Source: Thiotrichaceae bacterium (GTDB lineage Bacteria; Pseudomonadota; Gammaproteobacteria; Thiotrichales; Thiotrichaceae). Taken from it: a stretch of 23,275 bases of DNA. The stretch spans positions 1 through 23,275 of the forward strand of contig JANTHA010000002.1 of NCBI GenBank assembly GCA_024762625.1. The letters run 5' to 3'. The notes under the pieces were generated by a model. The model was not told where the DNA came from. It worked only from the letters and a program-made list of their open reading frames with translations, and ran no database searches. Positions 10,742 to 21,500 of the stretch are shown here, one piece after another. The number at the start of each line of letters is the position of its first letter. Within the stretch, counting starts at the first letter, position 1. A program made the translations under genes and the position numbers.

Positions 10742-10767
10742 CACCAAGATGAAACGCCAAGATGATA
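10742..10767 (+). repeat. Two tandem 13-base direct repeats
   Basis: The 103-base kdsA-eno gap begins with ACACCAAGATGAA followed directly by ACGCCAAGATGAT, identical at 11 of 13 bases. Further on, TTGTCA (10791-10796) could be a -35 element, but no good -10 is seen at the right distance. I do not call a promoter. Function of the repeat is unknown and it may be chance. Confidence 0.45.
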
Positions 10768-10818
10768 ATTCACTGAAACTTAAACCAGAATTGTCAAACA
10801 AGATAAGCAATTAACTAG

Positions 10819-12141
<1,323 letters not shown>

Positions 12142-12157
12142 GCATCGTCATAAAGTC

Positions 12158-12610
12158 ATGAAAGCGCTGCTGCTCCTTTTTAGTGTTCTGCTTATTTTGT
12201 TATTAGTTGGCCTGTGGGTTGGCAATGGCGGCTACCCTGATCGTTGGCGCATAGAACAGGAAATCAGCGCGCAGCAAAAAGCCAATGAAAGACAAAAGGA
12301 AAAAAACCGCAAAATCCAGGCTGAACTGGATGATTTGACCTCCGGCAATGACGCCATAGAAGAACGCGCCAGAAGCGAACTGGGGATGACAAAGAAAGGT
12401 GAAACGTTTTACGAGGTGATTTTGCAGCCAGAGCCTGACAAGGATCAAACCCGGTCGCTTGAATCAAAGGATAAAAAGAGCAAAATAAAAGGCGATAAAG
12501 ATAGCGATAAAGGCAGCGATAAAACCGCTCATGGCGATACAAGAGTCATAAAACTGTTATCGACGCCTGACCAGTCTAATAAACAAAAATCCAGTGATAA
12601 AAATGACTGA
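12158..12610 (+). CDS. ftsB: Cell division protein FtsB with long charged tail
   Basis: FtsB is a small bitopic protein that, with FtsL and FtsQ, activates septal peptidoglycan synthesis. From ATG 12158 the product has 150 residues. It has a hydrophobic segment at 3-21, then an extracytoplasmic coiled coil (about 30-62) with QQKANERQKEKNRKIQAELD. The family block DAIEERARSELGMTKKGETFY at 65-85 is near identical in pattern to E. coli. E. coli FtsB ends at 103; here residues 93-150 form an extra tail rich in Lys, Asp, Ser and Gln, encoded partly by a 12-base tandem repeat. An in-frame upstream ATG at 12074 lies inside eno and is not used. The eno-ftsB-ispD neighbourhood is typical. Confidence 0.9.
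   Translation: MKALLLLFSVLLILLLVGLWVGNGGYPDRWRIEQEISAQQKANERQKEKNRKIQAELDDLTSGNDAIEERARSELGMTKKGETFYEVILQPEPDKDQTRSLESKDKKSKIKGDKDSDKGSDKTAHGDTRVIKLLSTPDQSNKQKSSDKND
12491..12526 (+). repeat. Three degenerate 12-base tandem repeats inside ftsB
   Basis: GGCGATAAAGAT, AGCGATAAAGGC and AGCGATAAAACC lie back to back and share the core GCGATAAA. In the reading frame they encode GDKD, SDKG, SDKT of the FtsB tail. Because the unit is a multiple of three, copy number could vary without breaking the frame. Confidence 0.7.
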
Positions 12611-13337
12611 CGACTTTTCAAAAGTATGGCTTGTGATTCCGGCCGCGGGGGTTGGTAAGCGGATGCAGTCGGACGTACCCAAGCAATATCATAAAATTCA
12701 TGATAAAACCGTAATCGAACACACGCTGGATCGTTTTATCAATCATCCGGCCACAGCAGGCATCGTGGTTGCCCTGCATCCAGAAGACCCCTACTGGAAA
12801 TCAATTTCAAATAAATTAGCCCCAGACATTCCCATTTATACGGTTGAAGGCGGAGCCGAACGTAGCGATTCGGTGCTGAACGCCCTGGAATATCTTGGAT
12901 TTGTTGAACAAGTAAAGGATGAACATTGGGTGATGGTGCATGATGCGGCAAGACCGTGTGTAACGCAGCATGATATCAATGCGCTGCTGCAATTGACTCA
13001 TCAAAACACAGTTGGCGGCATCCTCGCGACGCCCGTCAAAGACACCATGAAACGCGCCAGACCAAAGTCGAACGTCATTCAGAAAACAGAAAGCCGTGAC
13101 GATTTATGGCATGCCTTGACCCCGCAGCTTTTTCGTCTTGGCGAACTTCGAGCCGCATTACAACAAGGTCTGCAAGCCGGGGCTGATATTACTGATGAAG
13201 CGTCAGCCATGGAATTAACGGGTCAATCTCCAACGTTGGTTGAGGGCAGTAGCCAAAACATCAAGATTACGCAGCCAGAGGATATTGAGCTTGCATCCTG
13301 GTTGCTGGGGAAAAAACCGCAACAGGAACAAAGCTGA
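12603..13337 (+). CDS. ispD: 2-C-methyl-D-erythritol 4-phosphate cytidylyltransferase
   Basis: IspD joins MEP with CTP to form CDP-methylerythritol in the non-mevalonate isoprenoid pathway. The 244-residue protein has the nucleotide-binding motif [17 protein letters not shown] with Arg20 and Lys27, at the same numbers as the E. coli catalytic pair. VHDAARPCV contains Asp114, and [11 protein letters not shown] and TDEASAME follow. I chose ATG 12603, which lies eight bases inside ftsB. A GTG at 12594 would add three residues; neither has a clear ribosome binding site, so coupling to ftsB is likely. ispF follows after one base, so consecutive users of the MEP pathway are co-translated. Confidence 0.96.
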   Translation: MTDDFSKVWLVIPAAGVGKRMQSDVPKQYHKIHDKTVIEHTLDRFINHPATAGIVVALHPEDPYWKSISNKLAPDIPIYTVEGGAERSDSVLNALEYLGFVEQVKDEHWVMVHDAARPCVTQHDINALLQLTHQNTVGGILATPVKDTMKRARPKSNVIQKTESRDDLWHALTPQLFRLGELRAALQQGLQAGADITDEASAMELTGQSPTLVEGSSQNIKITQPEDIELASWLLGKKPQQEQS

Positions 13338-13338
13338 A

Positions 13339-13815
13339 ATGTACCGCATCGGCAATGGTTACGATGTTCACGCCTTTACCCAGGGCGATCATATTACACT
13401 TGGCGGCGTAAAAATAGCGTATGACAAAGCATTTCTGGCGCATTCCGATGGCGATGTGCTGATTCATGCGCTTTGTGATGCGATGCTTGGCGCTTTGGCG
13501 CTGGGCGATATCGGCAAGCATTTCCCGGATACGGATCAGGACTATGAAAATATCGACAGCCGCATCCTGTTGCGTCATGTCGCCGGCTTGATCAGACAGA
13601 AATCCTATAGACTCGAAAACTGTGATAACACCATCGTGGCGCAAGCGCCAAAAATGGCGTCGCATATTGAATCCATGCGCGCCAATCTGGCTGAGGATTT
13701 GATAGTCGATGTGGATGTGGTAAGCGTCAAGGCGACCACCACAGAAAAGCTGGGGTTTGCCGGACGCGGCGAAGGCGTAGCGGTGTATTCGGCGGTTTTG
13801 TTAAAGCGCGTTTAA
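13339..13815 (+). CDS. ispF: 2-C-methyl-D-erythritol 2,4-cyclodiphosphate synthase
   Basis: IspF cyclises CDP-methylerythritol 2-phosphate to MEcPP with release of CMP. The 158 residues match E. coli (159). Zinc ligands Asp9, His11 (GYDVHAF) and His43 are present. [37 protein letters not shown] and [19 protein letters not shown] cover the active-site and interface motifs of the trimer. The ATG at 13339 follows the ispD stop by one base, with AGGAA eleven bases upstream. An in-frame start upstream inside ispD is not needed. It is the last gene of the + strand series before the convergent island. Confidence 0.97.
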   Translation: MYRIGNGYDVHAFTQGDHITLGGVKIAYDKAFLAHSDGDVLIHALCDAMLGALALGDIGKHFPDTDQDYENIDSRILLRHVAGLIRQKSYRLENCDNTIVAQAPKMASHIESMRANLAEDLIVDVDVVSVKATTTEKLGFAGRGEGVAVYSAVLLKRV

Positions 13816-13835
13816 TGCCTACTGATAATATTAAC

Positions 13836-13853
13836 GGGCCAGCAGTGGCTTTT
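13836..13853 (+). terminator. Weak candidate intrinsic terminator after ispF
   Basis: GCCA (13838-13841), loop GCAG and TGGC (13846-13849) are followed by TTTT (13850-13853). Two G-U pairs could extend the stem. The stem is short, so termination would be weak, but the position between convergent genes is right. Confidence 0.3.
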
Positions 13854-13879
13854 ATGGTAATGAAAAAGTGGGTTTACTG

Positions 13880-14398
13880 CTAATCGCGTAGCCGAAAGCA
13901 GGGCGTATTCCGCTCATCAATCAAGCGGTGTTGTAGCAGCCATTGTCGCGCATCTTCGGCGTCTTGCCTGAACCAGGCTTGCGCCGATCCCAGGCGAAAG
14001 GTGTAACCCCAGCGATCCATATCCTGCATCATTCGATTGCTTCCCATGTCTGCTAGTTCGTCCGCCAGCAAAATCTGTAAATAGCAGACCGCATTTTCTT
14101 CATCATAGTCGCCTGCGGCGTCGGTATCGAGTTGCGCGCGGCGTTGCTTGTCCATGCAGATATAGTGACAGCTTTCGTGTAGCAGCGAATGGATGGGCGT
14201 ATCCGGGCGTACATAGACGGTATCATTGATCAGTCCGGCTTCCGCATCGCCCCAGTAGCTGCCGGGGATCTTTTCATCTGATTCCAGCACTTCGAGCGTT
14301 AAAGTATATTTGCCCAGTAATTGGCGCAGGGATGAAATATTACAGTTAGCCACTGTAAAGACTTCTGCGGGATTAGTCGGATGCTGATGATTTTGCAA
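13880..14398 (-). CDS. Conserved hypothetical protein with HExxH metallopeptidase-like motif
   Basis: I cannot name this 172-residue protein, but its pattern looks like a conserved small proteobacterial hypothetical. It contains HSLLHESCHYIC, with HESCH at 74-78 fitting the zinc-peptidase HExxH motif. Glu100 and Glu101 in DEENAVCYLQ, about 25 residues later, could give the third ligand. Upstream, IPGSYWGDAEAGLINDTVYVRPDTP resembles the strand preceding such helices. There is no signal peptide or membrane segment, so it is probably cytoplasmic. The only start codon in frame before the conserved part is TTG 14398, without a ribosome binding site; the true start is uncertain, and GTG at Val16 is possible. 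It lies 34 bases downstream of the J-domain gene on the same strand and is probably co-transcribed. Peptidase activity is inference. Confidence 0.7.
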   Translation of the reverse strand: MQNHQHPTNPAEVFTVANCNISSLRQLLGKYTLTLEVLESDEKIPGSYWGDAEAGLINDTVYVRPDTPIHSLLHESCHYICMDKQRRAQLDTDAAGDYDEENAVCYLQILLADELADMGSNRMMQDMDRWGYTFRLGSAQAWFRQDAEDARQWLLQHRLIDERNTPCFRLRD

Positions 14399-14432
14399 TG
14401 TGTGTTTTGGGTCGTGACGTTTTAACTGCTTG

Positions 14433-15629
14433 TTACTGCTCTTCGGGCTGGTCTTGCATATCCAGTCGGGTAATAGTCACCTGCTTGTGATCAATATTGG
14501 CCTTGATGATTGCTACGCCAGTTCTAGTTTGCCATTCGTCCTGACCAGAAAGAAGAAAACGCGACAGGAATTTTCCCTTGCCTTGTATTTTTCCAGCGAT
14601 ATTTTGCCAGTTAAAATCATATAGCACCATTTTACGTTGCCGTGTGATTTTAAACAACGCTTCCAGTTTCGCGCTCAGGGTGGCGTCGCTTTGATTTTGC
14701 ATTTCAGGCGCATTGGCGAGAATGGGTTTGATTTTGTTTACTTCACCCTTTTCATAGGCTGTTTCCAATTCATGTAATAAAACCTGCATTTTACTTGCAG
14801 AGACCTGTCCCGAAGAATGGATAACCGATGTGGTTGTAAAATGCGCATGGTTGATTAAATCAGAAGCAGCCGTCTGGATTGGAATCGCCACAGTTTCTAC
14901 GGCGTCATCCAGCTTGATTTGAGCATCCTGTTGCGTCTGGATAGACGCCTGCGCATTAGGCGGCTGCTTAACTGGATTCCTGACGATCAGGTCAGATGAA
15001 TCAGGCGTGTTAACGAAAATGGCGCCTATAATCATCACGCATAAAATAGCGGCAAAACCATAGAGAGCATTGCGTGTTCTATGCCGATGTCTCTGAGCTT
15101 TCCGGCTTGCATGAAAAAAACTTTGCGGAGGCTCGGCATGGCATCGCTGCTTACCATCAGAATTAGATGAATCCTGTTGGAACGATCGTTTAACGGCGTT
15201 ATAAGCCCGGGAAATTTTGCTGGCGTAGAAGGATGAAGAAGAAGAGCGGTTTCTGTCAGGGTGATAGATTCTCATCAGCAGTTTATAATGCTGTCTCGCC
15301 AGTTCATAAATAGCTGACTGGTTTTGATCCTGGTCTGTATCAAGCTGTGTGTCGCTATAAACAGGGGTATTTTCTACCCCCAGTATTTTACAGGGCGTAT
15401 TTCCTTCTTTAAACAATACTTTCTCAATGAAATGCGTCAGTATGTTATAAAGCATTTCCGGATTGACATCGCGCTCCAGGGAAAAGGCTTCCAGTTTTTT
15501 TTCAGAAGCGCACAATCGCAACAAGTCGGTAATGCCTGAAGGCAAACTTGCATTTACGGACATGAACTCGGCCATTTCAACTGGTTGTTGATACAGTTTA
15601 ATGGCTTGTCGTATGGCGGTTGTATCCAT
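14433..15629 (-). CDS. Membrane-anchored J-domain protein
   Basis: The 398-residue protein has four parts. Residues 1-78 are a helical region of unknown role. Residues about 80-150 form a J-domain with HPD at 123-125 in YKLLMRIYHPDRNR, so Hsp70 (DnaK) stimulation is possible. A very basic stretch (176-186, RKAQRHRHRTR) precedes one membrane segment at 188-206, which places the J-domain inside and the rest outside. A Gln/Pro-rich linker and a final domain (about 279-395) follow, including LFKITRQRKMVLYDFNWQ and ending VTITRLDM. That domain may have an NTF2-like fold, but I am unsure. The canonical DnaJ Gly/Phe region and zinc domain are absent. The ATG has no clear ribosome binding site. Client and pathway are unknown. 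Confidence 0.8.
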   Translation of the reverse strand: MDTTAIRQAIKLYQQPVEMAEFMSVNASLPSGITDLLRLCASEKKLEAFSLERDVNPEMLYNILTHFIEKVLFKEGNTPCKILGVENTPVYSDTQLDTDQDQNQSAIYELARQHYKLLMRIYHPDRNRSSSSSFYASKISRAYNAVKRSFQQDSSNSDGKQRCHAEPPQSFFHASRKAQRHRHRTRNALYGFAAILCVMIIGAIFVNTPDSSDLIVRNPVKQPPNAQASIQTQQDAQIKLDDAVETVAIPIQTAASDLINHAHFTTTSVIHSSGQVSASKMQVLLHELETAYEKGEVNKIKPILANAPEMQNQSDATLSAKLEALFKITRQRKMVLYDFNWQNIAGKIQGKGKFLSRFLLSGQDEWQTRTGVAIIKANIDHKQVTITRLDMQDQPEEQ

Positions 15630-15690
15630 GGTTTGAATTGCGTATTTAAACGCCCGTATGGTATCAGGTTTTGCTAATTTGCTCCAATGC

Positions 15691-15718
15691 TCTATAAGCC
15701 ATTCTTAATAATTTTCAA
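15691..15718 (-). promoter_or_regulatory. Putative promoter of the J-domain gene
   Basis: On the - strand TTGAAA (15718-15713) is followed by a 16-base spacer and TATAGA (15696-15691). Transcription would start near 15684, about 55 bases before the ATG at 15629. The -35 matches consensus at five of six bases, but the -10 lacks the final T. Prediction by eye. Confidence 0.4.
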
Positions 15719-15751
15719 TAAATTGATTATGACTAAGCTATAGTACAAGTT

Positions 15752-15776
15752 TTTGTGCATGTCTAGTTTGTGTATG
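15752..15776 (+). repeat. Direct repeat TTTGTG(C/T)ATG in the divergent intergenic region
   Basis: TTTGTGCATG (15752-15761) and TTTGTGTATG (15767-15776) differ at one base and are 15 bases apart, about one and a half helical turns. They lie between the divergent J-domain gene and recQ, about 90-110 bases before the recQ ATG. The second copy overlaps TATGAT (15773-15778), a possible -10 for recQ lacking a good -35. An operator role is speculative. Confidence 0.45.
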
Positions 15777-15797
15777 ATTTATCAGTTAGGTATTCTC

Positions 15798-15835
15798 TTA
15801 TAAGGGCATCTCTAATTAATAGAGATGTCCTATAA
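15798..15835 (+). repeat. Imperfect inverted repeat in the recQ leader
   Basis: TTATAAGGGCATCTCTA (15798-15814) pairs with TAGAGATGTCCTATAA (15820-15835) around the loop ATTAA. The stem is about 16 pairs with one bulged A and one G-U pair. The foot is AT-rich and no T run follows directly, so it is not a typical terminator. It ends 29 bases before the recQ ATG and could be a leader hairpin or a protein-binding palindrome. The remainder of the 235-base intergenic region is AT-rich without a recognisable gene. Confidence 0.6.
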
Positions 15836-15864
15836 ATAAACAAGAATATTGATTAAATTAAAAA

Positions 15865-18009
15865 ATGCACAACCACAGCGAACAAACAAAACAAATTCTT
15901 AAAGATACCTTTGGTTACAGCGAATTTCGCCATAATCAGGGAGACATCATTGATCAGCTCATAAGTGGCAACGATGCTTTTGTACTCATGCCTACGGGAG
16001 GTGGCAAATCACTTTGTTATCAAATACCGTCATTGATCAGAGACGGCGTAGGCGTAGTGGTTTCCCCCTTGATTGCATTAATGCAGGATCAGGTCGATGC
16101 GCTCAAACAACAAGGCGTCAAGGCGGCTTTTTTAAACTCGACGCTCAATAGTAATGAACGACAGGATGTTGAAGACTCCCTGTTAACTGGCGAGCTCCAG
16201 ATGCTGTATGTCGCCCCTGAGAGACTGCTTAACGAGCAAACACTAACCTTGCTGGCTCAATGCAAAATCGCTTTGTTCGCAATTGATGAAGCGCACTGCG
16301 TATCACAATGGGGGCATGATTTTCGCCCTGAATACCAGCGTCTTTCGGTGTTGCCAGAGCGTTTTACCGATGTGCCGCGCATCGCGCTTACGGCGACCGC
16401 AGACAAGCGCACCCGGAGTGAGATCATCCAGCAGCTGCGCCTCAATGATGCGGGCGTTTATATCAATAGCTTTGACCGGCCCAATATCAGCTATACCATT
16501 TCGGAAGCGCAAAATGCGCGCGATAAATTGTGGAAATTCATTTCGGAGAAACATGCGGGCGATGCGGGTATTGTCTATTGCCTGTCGCGTAAAAAAGTGG
16601 AATCGACAGCAGAATGGCTCAGCAGCAAGGGCGTTGTTGCATTACCCTATCATGCCGGACTGGACGCAGCCGTCCGGCAACGCCACCAGCAGCGCTTCCT
16701 GCGCGAGGAGGGCGTGATCATTGTCGCCACCATCGCCTTCGGCATGGGCATAGACAAACCGGATGTGCGCTTTGTGGCGCATTTGAGTCTGCCTAAAAAT
16801 ATCGAAGCCTATTATCAGGAAACAGGGCGCGCAGGACGCGATGGCGAAGCGGCTGACGCCTGGATGAGCTACGGCCTGCAGGACGTCATCAGCCTGCGCC
16901 AGATGATGCAGGACAGCGACGGTAGCGAACAACACAAACGCATCATCAGCCAGAAGCTGGACGCCATGCTCGGCCTTTGTGAACTCGCCAGTTGTCGGCG
17001 ACAGGCCTTACTCGCCTACTTTGGAGAACAACTAGAAACGAACTGCGGCAACTGTGATAACTGCCTGAATCCGCCGAAAACCTGGGACGCCACTGTGGAA
17101 GCCCAGAAAGCCTTGTCTACCGTTTATCGCACCGGACAGCGTTTTGGCGTTGCCTACCTGACCGATATTTTACTTGGCAAGAGCGACCCGCGCATACTGC
17201 AAAACCGCCATGATCAGGTTAGCACTTTTGGCATAGGCCAGGATTTGAAACAGGCCGAATGGCGCAGCCTGTTTCGCCAGCTGATCGCACAGGGCTTTCT
17301 GAATATCAATATGGAAAAGTTCGGCGCGCTGGAACTGACCGAACAATCACGTCCGCTATTGCGCGGCGAGATCAAGCTTATGGCGCGTAAATATCATAAA
17401 CCCGTCGCTGGCAAAAAGGAAAGCAAGAGGCGCGCCAAAGAAGCGCTGCGCAGTATGGATTCCGATCTGTTTGAAGCTTTACGCTCATTGCGCACCGAAC
17501 TCGCCACTGAACAGGGCGTTCCGCCCTATGTCATTTTCAGCGACGCTACCCTGATCGAAATGGCGCGCCAGCGTCCGCAAAACGATGAAACTTTCCGTTA
17601 TATCAATGGTGTCGGCGAAATGAAACTGCAGCGCTATGGCAAAGCCTTCATGGATGTGATTCATGATTATCCGCTACCAGCGCTTTTGAATAATCATTTT
17701 TCGGACACCATTAATGAAACGCTGGCTTTATACATTGAAGGCCTGAGTATTGACGAAATTGCCGCAAAACGCGACTTGAAAACAAGCTCCATTTATACGC
17801 ATCTGGCCGATGCAATCGAAGCAGGTCTGCTCAAAGCCGCCGATGTGCTTGATATCGACGATAGCGATATTGAACTGATCGAACGCACGGCCGAAATCCT
17901 TAACAGCAAACAGGAAAAGGCGTTAAAACCACTCTATAATGAACTGCAGGAACAATTCGATTATGGAATTTTACGTTGTGTTGTAAATGGAATGCCGCAA
18001 TATGAATAA
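15865..18009 (+). CDS. recQ: ATP-dependent DNA helicase RecQ with extra C-terminal HTH domain
   Basis: RecQ is a 3'-5' superfamily 2 helicase of recombination and replication-fork repair. The 714-residue protein has FRHNQGDII (motif 0), Walker A TGGGKS with Lys48, [17 protein letters not shown] from 141, and [10 protein letters not shown] in motif VI. Zinc cysteines are 377, 394, 397 and 400, spaced as in E. coli (380, 397, 400, 403). The winged-helix domain comes next and the HRDC domain spans about 532-607. Residues about 612-714 form an extra region with [21 protein letters not shown], a helix-turn-helix of the type attached to many non-enteric RecQ proteins; E. coli RecQ (609) lacks it. 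No clear ribosome binding site precedes ATG 15865. The 3' end overlaps the next gene by eight bases. Confidence 0.96.
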   Translation: MHNHSEQTKQILKDTFGYSEFRHNQGDIIDQLISGNDAFVLMPTGGGKSLCYQIPSLIRDGVGVVVSPLIALMQDQVDALKQQGVKAAFLNSTLNSNERQDVEDSLLTGELQMLYVAPERLLNEQTLTLLAQCKIALFAIDEAHCVSQWGHDFRPEYQRLSVLPERFTDVPRIALTATADKRTRSEIIQQLRLNDAGVYINSFDRPNISYTISEAQNARDKLWKFISEKHAGDAGIVYCLSRKKVESTAEWLSSKGVVALPYHAGLDAAVRQRHQQRFLREEGVIIVATIAFGMGIDKPDVRFVAHLSLPKNIEAYYQETGRAGRDGEAADAWMSYGLQDVISLRQMMQDSDGSEQHKRIISQKLDAMLGLCELASCRRQALLAYFGEQLETNCGNCDNCLNPPKTWDATVEAQKALSTVYRTGQRFGVAYLTDILLGKSDPRILQNRHDQVSTFGIGQDLKQAEWRSLFRQLIAQGFLNINMEKFGALELTEQSRPLLRGEIKLMARKYHKPVAGKKESKRRAKEALRSMDSDLFEALRSLRTELATEQGVPPYVIFSDATLIEMARQRPQNDETFRYINGVGEMKLQRYGKAFMDVIHDYPLPALLNNHFSDTINETLALYIEGLSIDEIAAKRDLKTSSIYTHLADAIEAGLLKAADVLDIDDSDIELIERTAEILNSKQEKALKPLYNELQEQFDYGILRCVVNGMPQYE

Positions 18010-18589
18010 ACCAACCCGATACATCATCGTCGCGGCCCTGGAAATGGAAACGCCGGAGCTGGATAAGTTTGCGCCTGTGGTGCATACCGGTGTGGGCAAG
18101 CTGAATGCGGCGATCAGGCTCTACGAGGCGCTGTTATTTTACAAACCGGATCTGGTGGTTAATTACGGCACTGCCGGCGCGGTTAGCCATAAGCACGGAT
18201 TACTCAAGGTGGATACCTTTGTACAGCGCGATATGGATGTGCGGGGTCTGGGCGTCCCACGCGGCGTTACGCCTTTTGAAGCAGATGAGAAACTGCCCGA
18301 AGCGAAGGGCGTGGTGCTGGCTTCCGGCGATTCATTCGTGACCGATTCGGAATTGCATCTGGAAGGACTGGACATTCCGATTGATCTGATCGATATGGAA
18401 GGCTATGCCTTGTACAAGGTCTGCGCGCATCATGATACGGCGTTTGACTGCTACAAATATGTTACCGACAGCACCGATGAAAACGCTTCGGATGACTGGG
18501 TCGAAAATGTCGCCCGGGGAGCCGCATTGTTCCTTGAGGTGCTGAAAACACATTATGGCCCATCATCGCTGCTAAAACAGCGCCCATGA
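18002..18589 (+). CDS. MTA/SAH nucleosidase-like phosphorylase-superfamily protein
   Basis: The 195-residue protein has the PNP/UDP-phosphorylase fold pattern: [11 protein letters not shown] near the N-terminus (Glu14), NYGTAGAV (54-61), ASGDSFVTD (107-115), [12 protein letters not shown] (130-141) and VTDSTDENA with Asp156. The DMEG motif and the Asp correspond to Glu174 and Asp197 of E. coli MTA/SAH nucleosidase, so N-glycosidic bond cleavage of a nucleoside is likely. At 195 residues it is shorter than the 232-residue E. coli enzyme and too diverged to fix the substrate. ATG 18002 is preferred to ATG 17987 because GGA lies 10 bases upstream and the fold begins there. It overlaps recQ by eight bases and the next gene by four. 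Confidence 0.75.
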   Translation: MNKPTRYIIVAALEMETPELDKFAPVVHTGVGKLNAAIRLYEALLFYKPDLVVNYGTAGAVSHKHGLLKVDTFVQRDMDVRGLGVPRGVTPFEADEKLPEAKGVVLASGDSFVTDSELHLEGLDIPIDLIDMEGYALYKVCAHHDTAFDCYKYVTDSTDENASDDWVENVARGAALFLEVLKTHYGPSSLLKQRP

Positions 18590-21500
18590 GCAAGTCTGTG
18601 GTTAATGCATCTGCGGCTAATACAGAGAGCCGGCAGGGAAACAAGCCGGTAAATAACAGCGGCAAATGGCAATTCTGGATTGACCGCGGCGGCACCTTTA
18701 CCGACATCGTGGCGCAACTGCCCGATGGCGGCCTGACTAGCTGCAAGCTCTTATCTGAAAATCCTGATCACTACTCCGATGCAGCAATTGCGGGCATTCG
18801 ACAATTACTGAACATCAACGCTGACCAGCCGTTACCCGTTGATCAAATCTCAGCCGTCAAAATGGGCACCACGGTCGCCACCAATGCCTTGCTGGAGCGT
18901 CAGGGCGAGGATACGCTGCTGCTGATTACACAGGGTTTTGCCGATGCCTTGCGCATTGGCTATCAAAACCGGCCGGATTTGTTTGCGCTGGATATAGATC
19001 TGCCGGAGATGCTTTACAAACGGGTTATTGAGGTGCAGGAACGCCTGGATGTCCAGGGAAATGTACTGCAGCCGCTTAATCCCGGCAAAGTAAAAAAGGA
19101 TCTGCAAGCCGCCTACGAATCCGGATTGCGCAGCGTCGCCATCGTACTCATGCATGGCTATCGCTATCCACATCATGAACAGCAGCTTGCGCGTCTTGCA
19201 GAAGAAACCGGATTTACCCAGATTTCACTCAGTCATCGCTGCAGCTCGTTGATAAAGCTGGTTTCGCGCGGCGACGCTACGGTGGTGGATGCCTATCTGA
19301 CGCCTGTTTTAAAACGCTATATCAAGCAGGTATCGGCGGCGTTAAGCGGTTTGCAGCAGGCCGGAGGACGGCTTGAATTCATGCGGTCAAATGGCGGACT
19401 TACTGATGCCACTCTATTTCAGGGCAAGGATGCGATTTTATCCGGCCCGGCAGGCGGCATTGTCGGCATGGTGCGCACCGCGAGGCGCGCCGGTTTTGAC
19501 CGGATCATCGGTTTTGACATGGGTGGAACCTCCACCGACGTGAGCCATTACAACCACCAACGCGGTGGTTTTGAATACACGCTTGAAACCGAAGTGGCCG
19601 GAGTGCGCATGCGCGCGCCCATGCTGGAAATTCACACGGTAGCGGCCGGGGGCGGCTCAATCTGCAGATTTGATGGCGCGCGCTACCGCGTAGGCCCGGA
19701 GTCCGCAGGCGCAAGCCCGGGCCCCGCCAGTTATGGCAACGGCGGCCCCTTGACCATTACCGACTGTAACGTGATGCTGGGCAAATTGCAGTCCGCTCAT
19801 TTTCCGGCGGTGTTCGGCGAACAGGGCGATCAGCCGCTGGATTGTCGCCAGGTTGAACATGGATTCTCACAATTGGCTGCCGAGGTCAGCGCTAACACTG
19901 CGGAACAAACATGCGCAGAGGAAGTCGCCAGTGGTTTCCTGGCAATAGCCGTGCAAAACATGGCTAATGCGATTAAAAAGATTTCGGTGCAGCGCGGCCA
20001 TGACGCCAGTGATTATGTGCTTTGCTGTTTTGGCGGCGCAGGCGGGCAACATGCCTGCCTGGTAGCCGAGGCGCTCTGCATGAAACAGGTTTTTATTCAT
20101 CCTTATGCTGGTGTGTTGTCCGCCTATGGCATGGGGCTGGCCGATACGGTCGCTACGCGTCAACAGGCTATTGAGGCGGAATTGGACAGCGAAACTCTGG
20201 CCAGTTTGCAGAGCTTGGCGGAATCGCTACGGACTGAATGCGAAAAGGAGCTGGTTGAGCAGAATTTGAGTGATGCGTCGATGCGCGCCAGAAGACGCTT
20301 GCAGATCCGTTACCAGGGTTCGGACAGCAGTTTAAGCTGTGATTTTGAGCAGCCTGACATGCAACAAATCAAACAACGGTTCGAGGCGCAGCACCAACAA
20401 CGCTTTGGCTTTATCACGCCGGAAAAACATTTAATCGTCGAATCCTTGCAGGTGGATGTGCGGGCTTTGGCCGATGCGCCTCCAGGGCAAACTCCGGTCA
20501 CAAACAGATCCCCGGCAATGCCGCTTGCCCGTCACCGGGTCTACATGCAGGAAAAATGGCGCGACTGTCCCTTTTATCAACGCGACAGCCTGGTAGCCGG
20601 TCAGGCTATTCCGGGGCCCGCCATTATTCTTGAAAGCGCAGCAACCACCGTGGTGGAGCCAAGCTGGGAGGCGCACATGCGCGCGTCTGGCGATCTGCTG
20701 CTCACGCATCGACAAGACGCTGAAAGCCATCAAGAACAAAATAAGCAAGACCTTCGCGCCGATCCGGTCAGGTTGGAAATTTTCAATAATCTATTCATGT
20801 CCATCGCCGAACAGATGGGCTATGTGCTTGCTAATACCGCCGTATCGGTGAATATCAAGGAGCGTCTTGATTTTTCCTGCGCCATCTTTAATCAGGAGGG
20901 TGACCTGGTCGCCAATGCGCCGCATATGCCGGTGCATCTTGGCTCCATGAGCGAAAGCATCAAGGCGGTGATTCGCAACGTGCGGGATATGGCGGTCGGC
21001 GATGCGATCGTGCTCAATGCGCCCTATAACGGCGGCACGCACCTACCGGATATTACCGTAGTCAAACCGGTGTTTGACGCCGTCGGCCATCAGATTCTTT
21101 TTTACGTTGCGTCCCGCGGCCACCATGCCGATATCGGCGGCAAGACGCCCGGTTCCGCGCCGGCTGATTCCAGCCACATCGACGAGGAAGGGGTTGTGAT
21201 ACATCCCGTCAGGCTGGTAAGGCGTGGCGTTTTTCAGGAACAGTCGATACGGGCGCTACTTTCCAGCGGCGCTTACCCGGTGCGAAATATTGAGATGAAT
21301 ATCGCCGACCTCAAGGCGCAACTGGCCGCCTGCGAAAAAGGCGCGCAGGAGCTTATCAGTCTGGTTGCTCATTACTCTCTGGATGTTGTTCAGGCCTATA
21401 TGAGTCATGTGCAGGATAATGCGGAAGCATCGGTGAGACGTTTGTTGACGAGACTGGAGGATGGAGCGTTTTGTCAGGAAATGGATGGCGGTCAGAAAAT

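Noticed and set aside
15798..15835. The recQ-leader palindrome as a LexA box or intrinsic terminator
   Set aside because: It lacks the CTGT-N8-ACAG pattern and has no T tail, so neither assignment fits.
16283..16717. 144-codon second-frame + strand open reading frame inside recQ
   Set aside because: Overlaps the helicase motifs of recQ completely; composition is typical of an out-of-frame reading.
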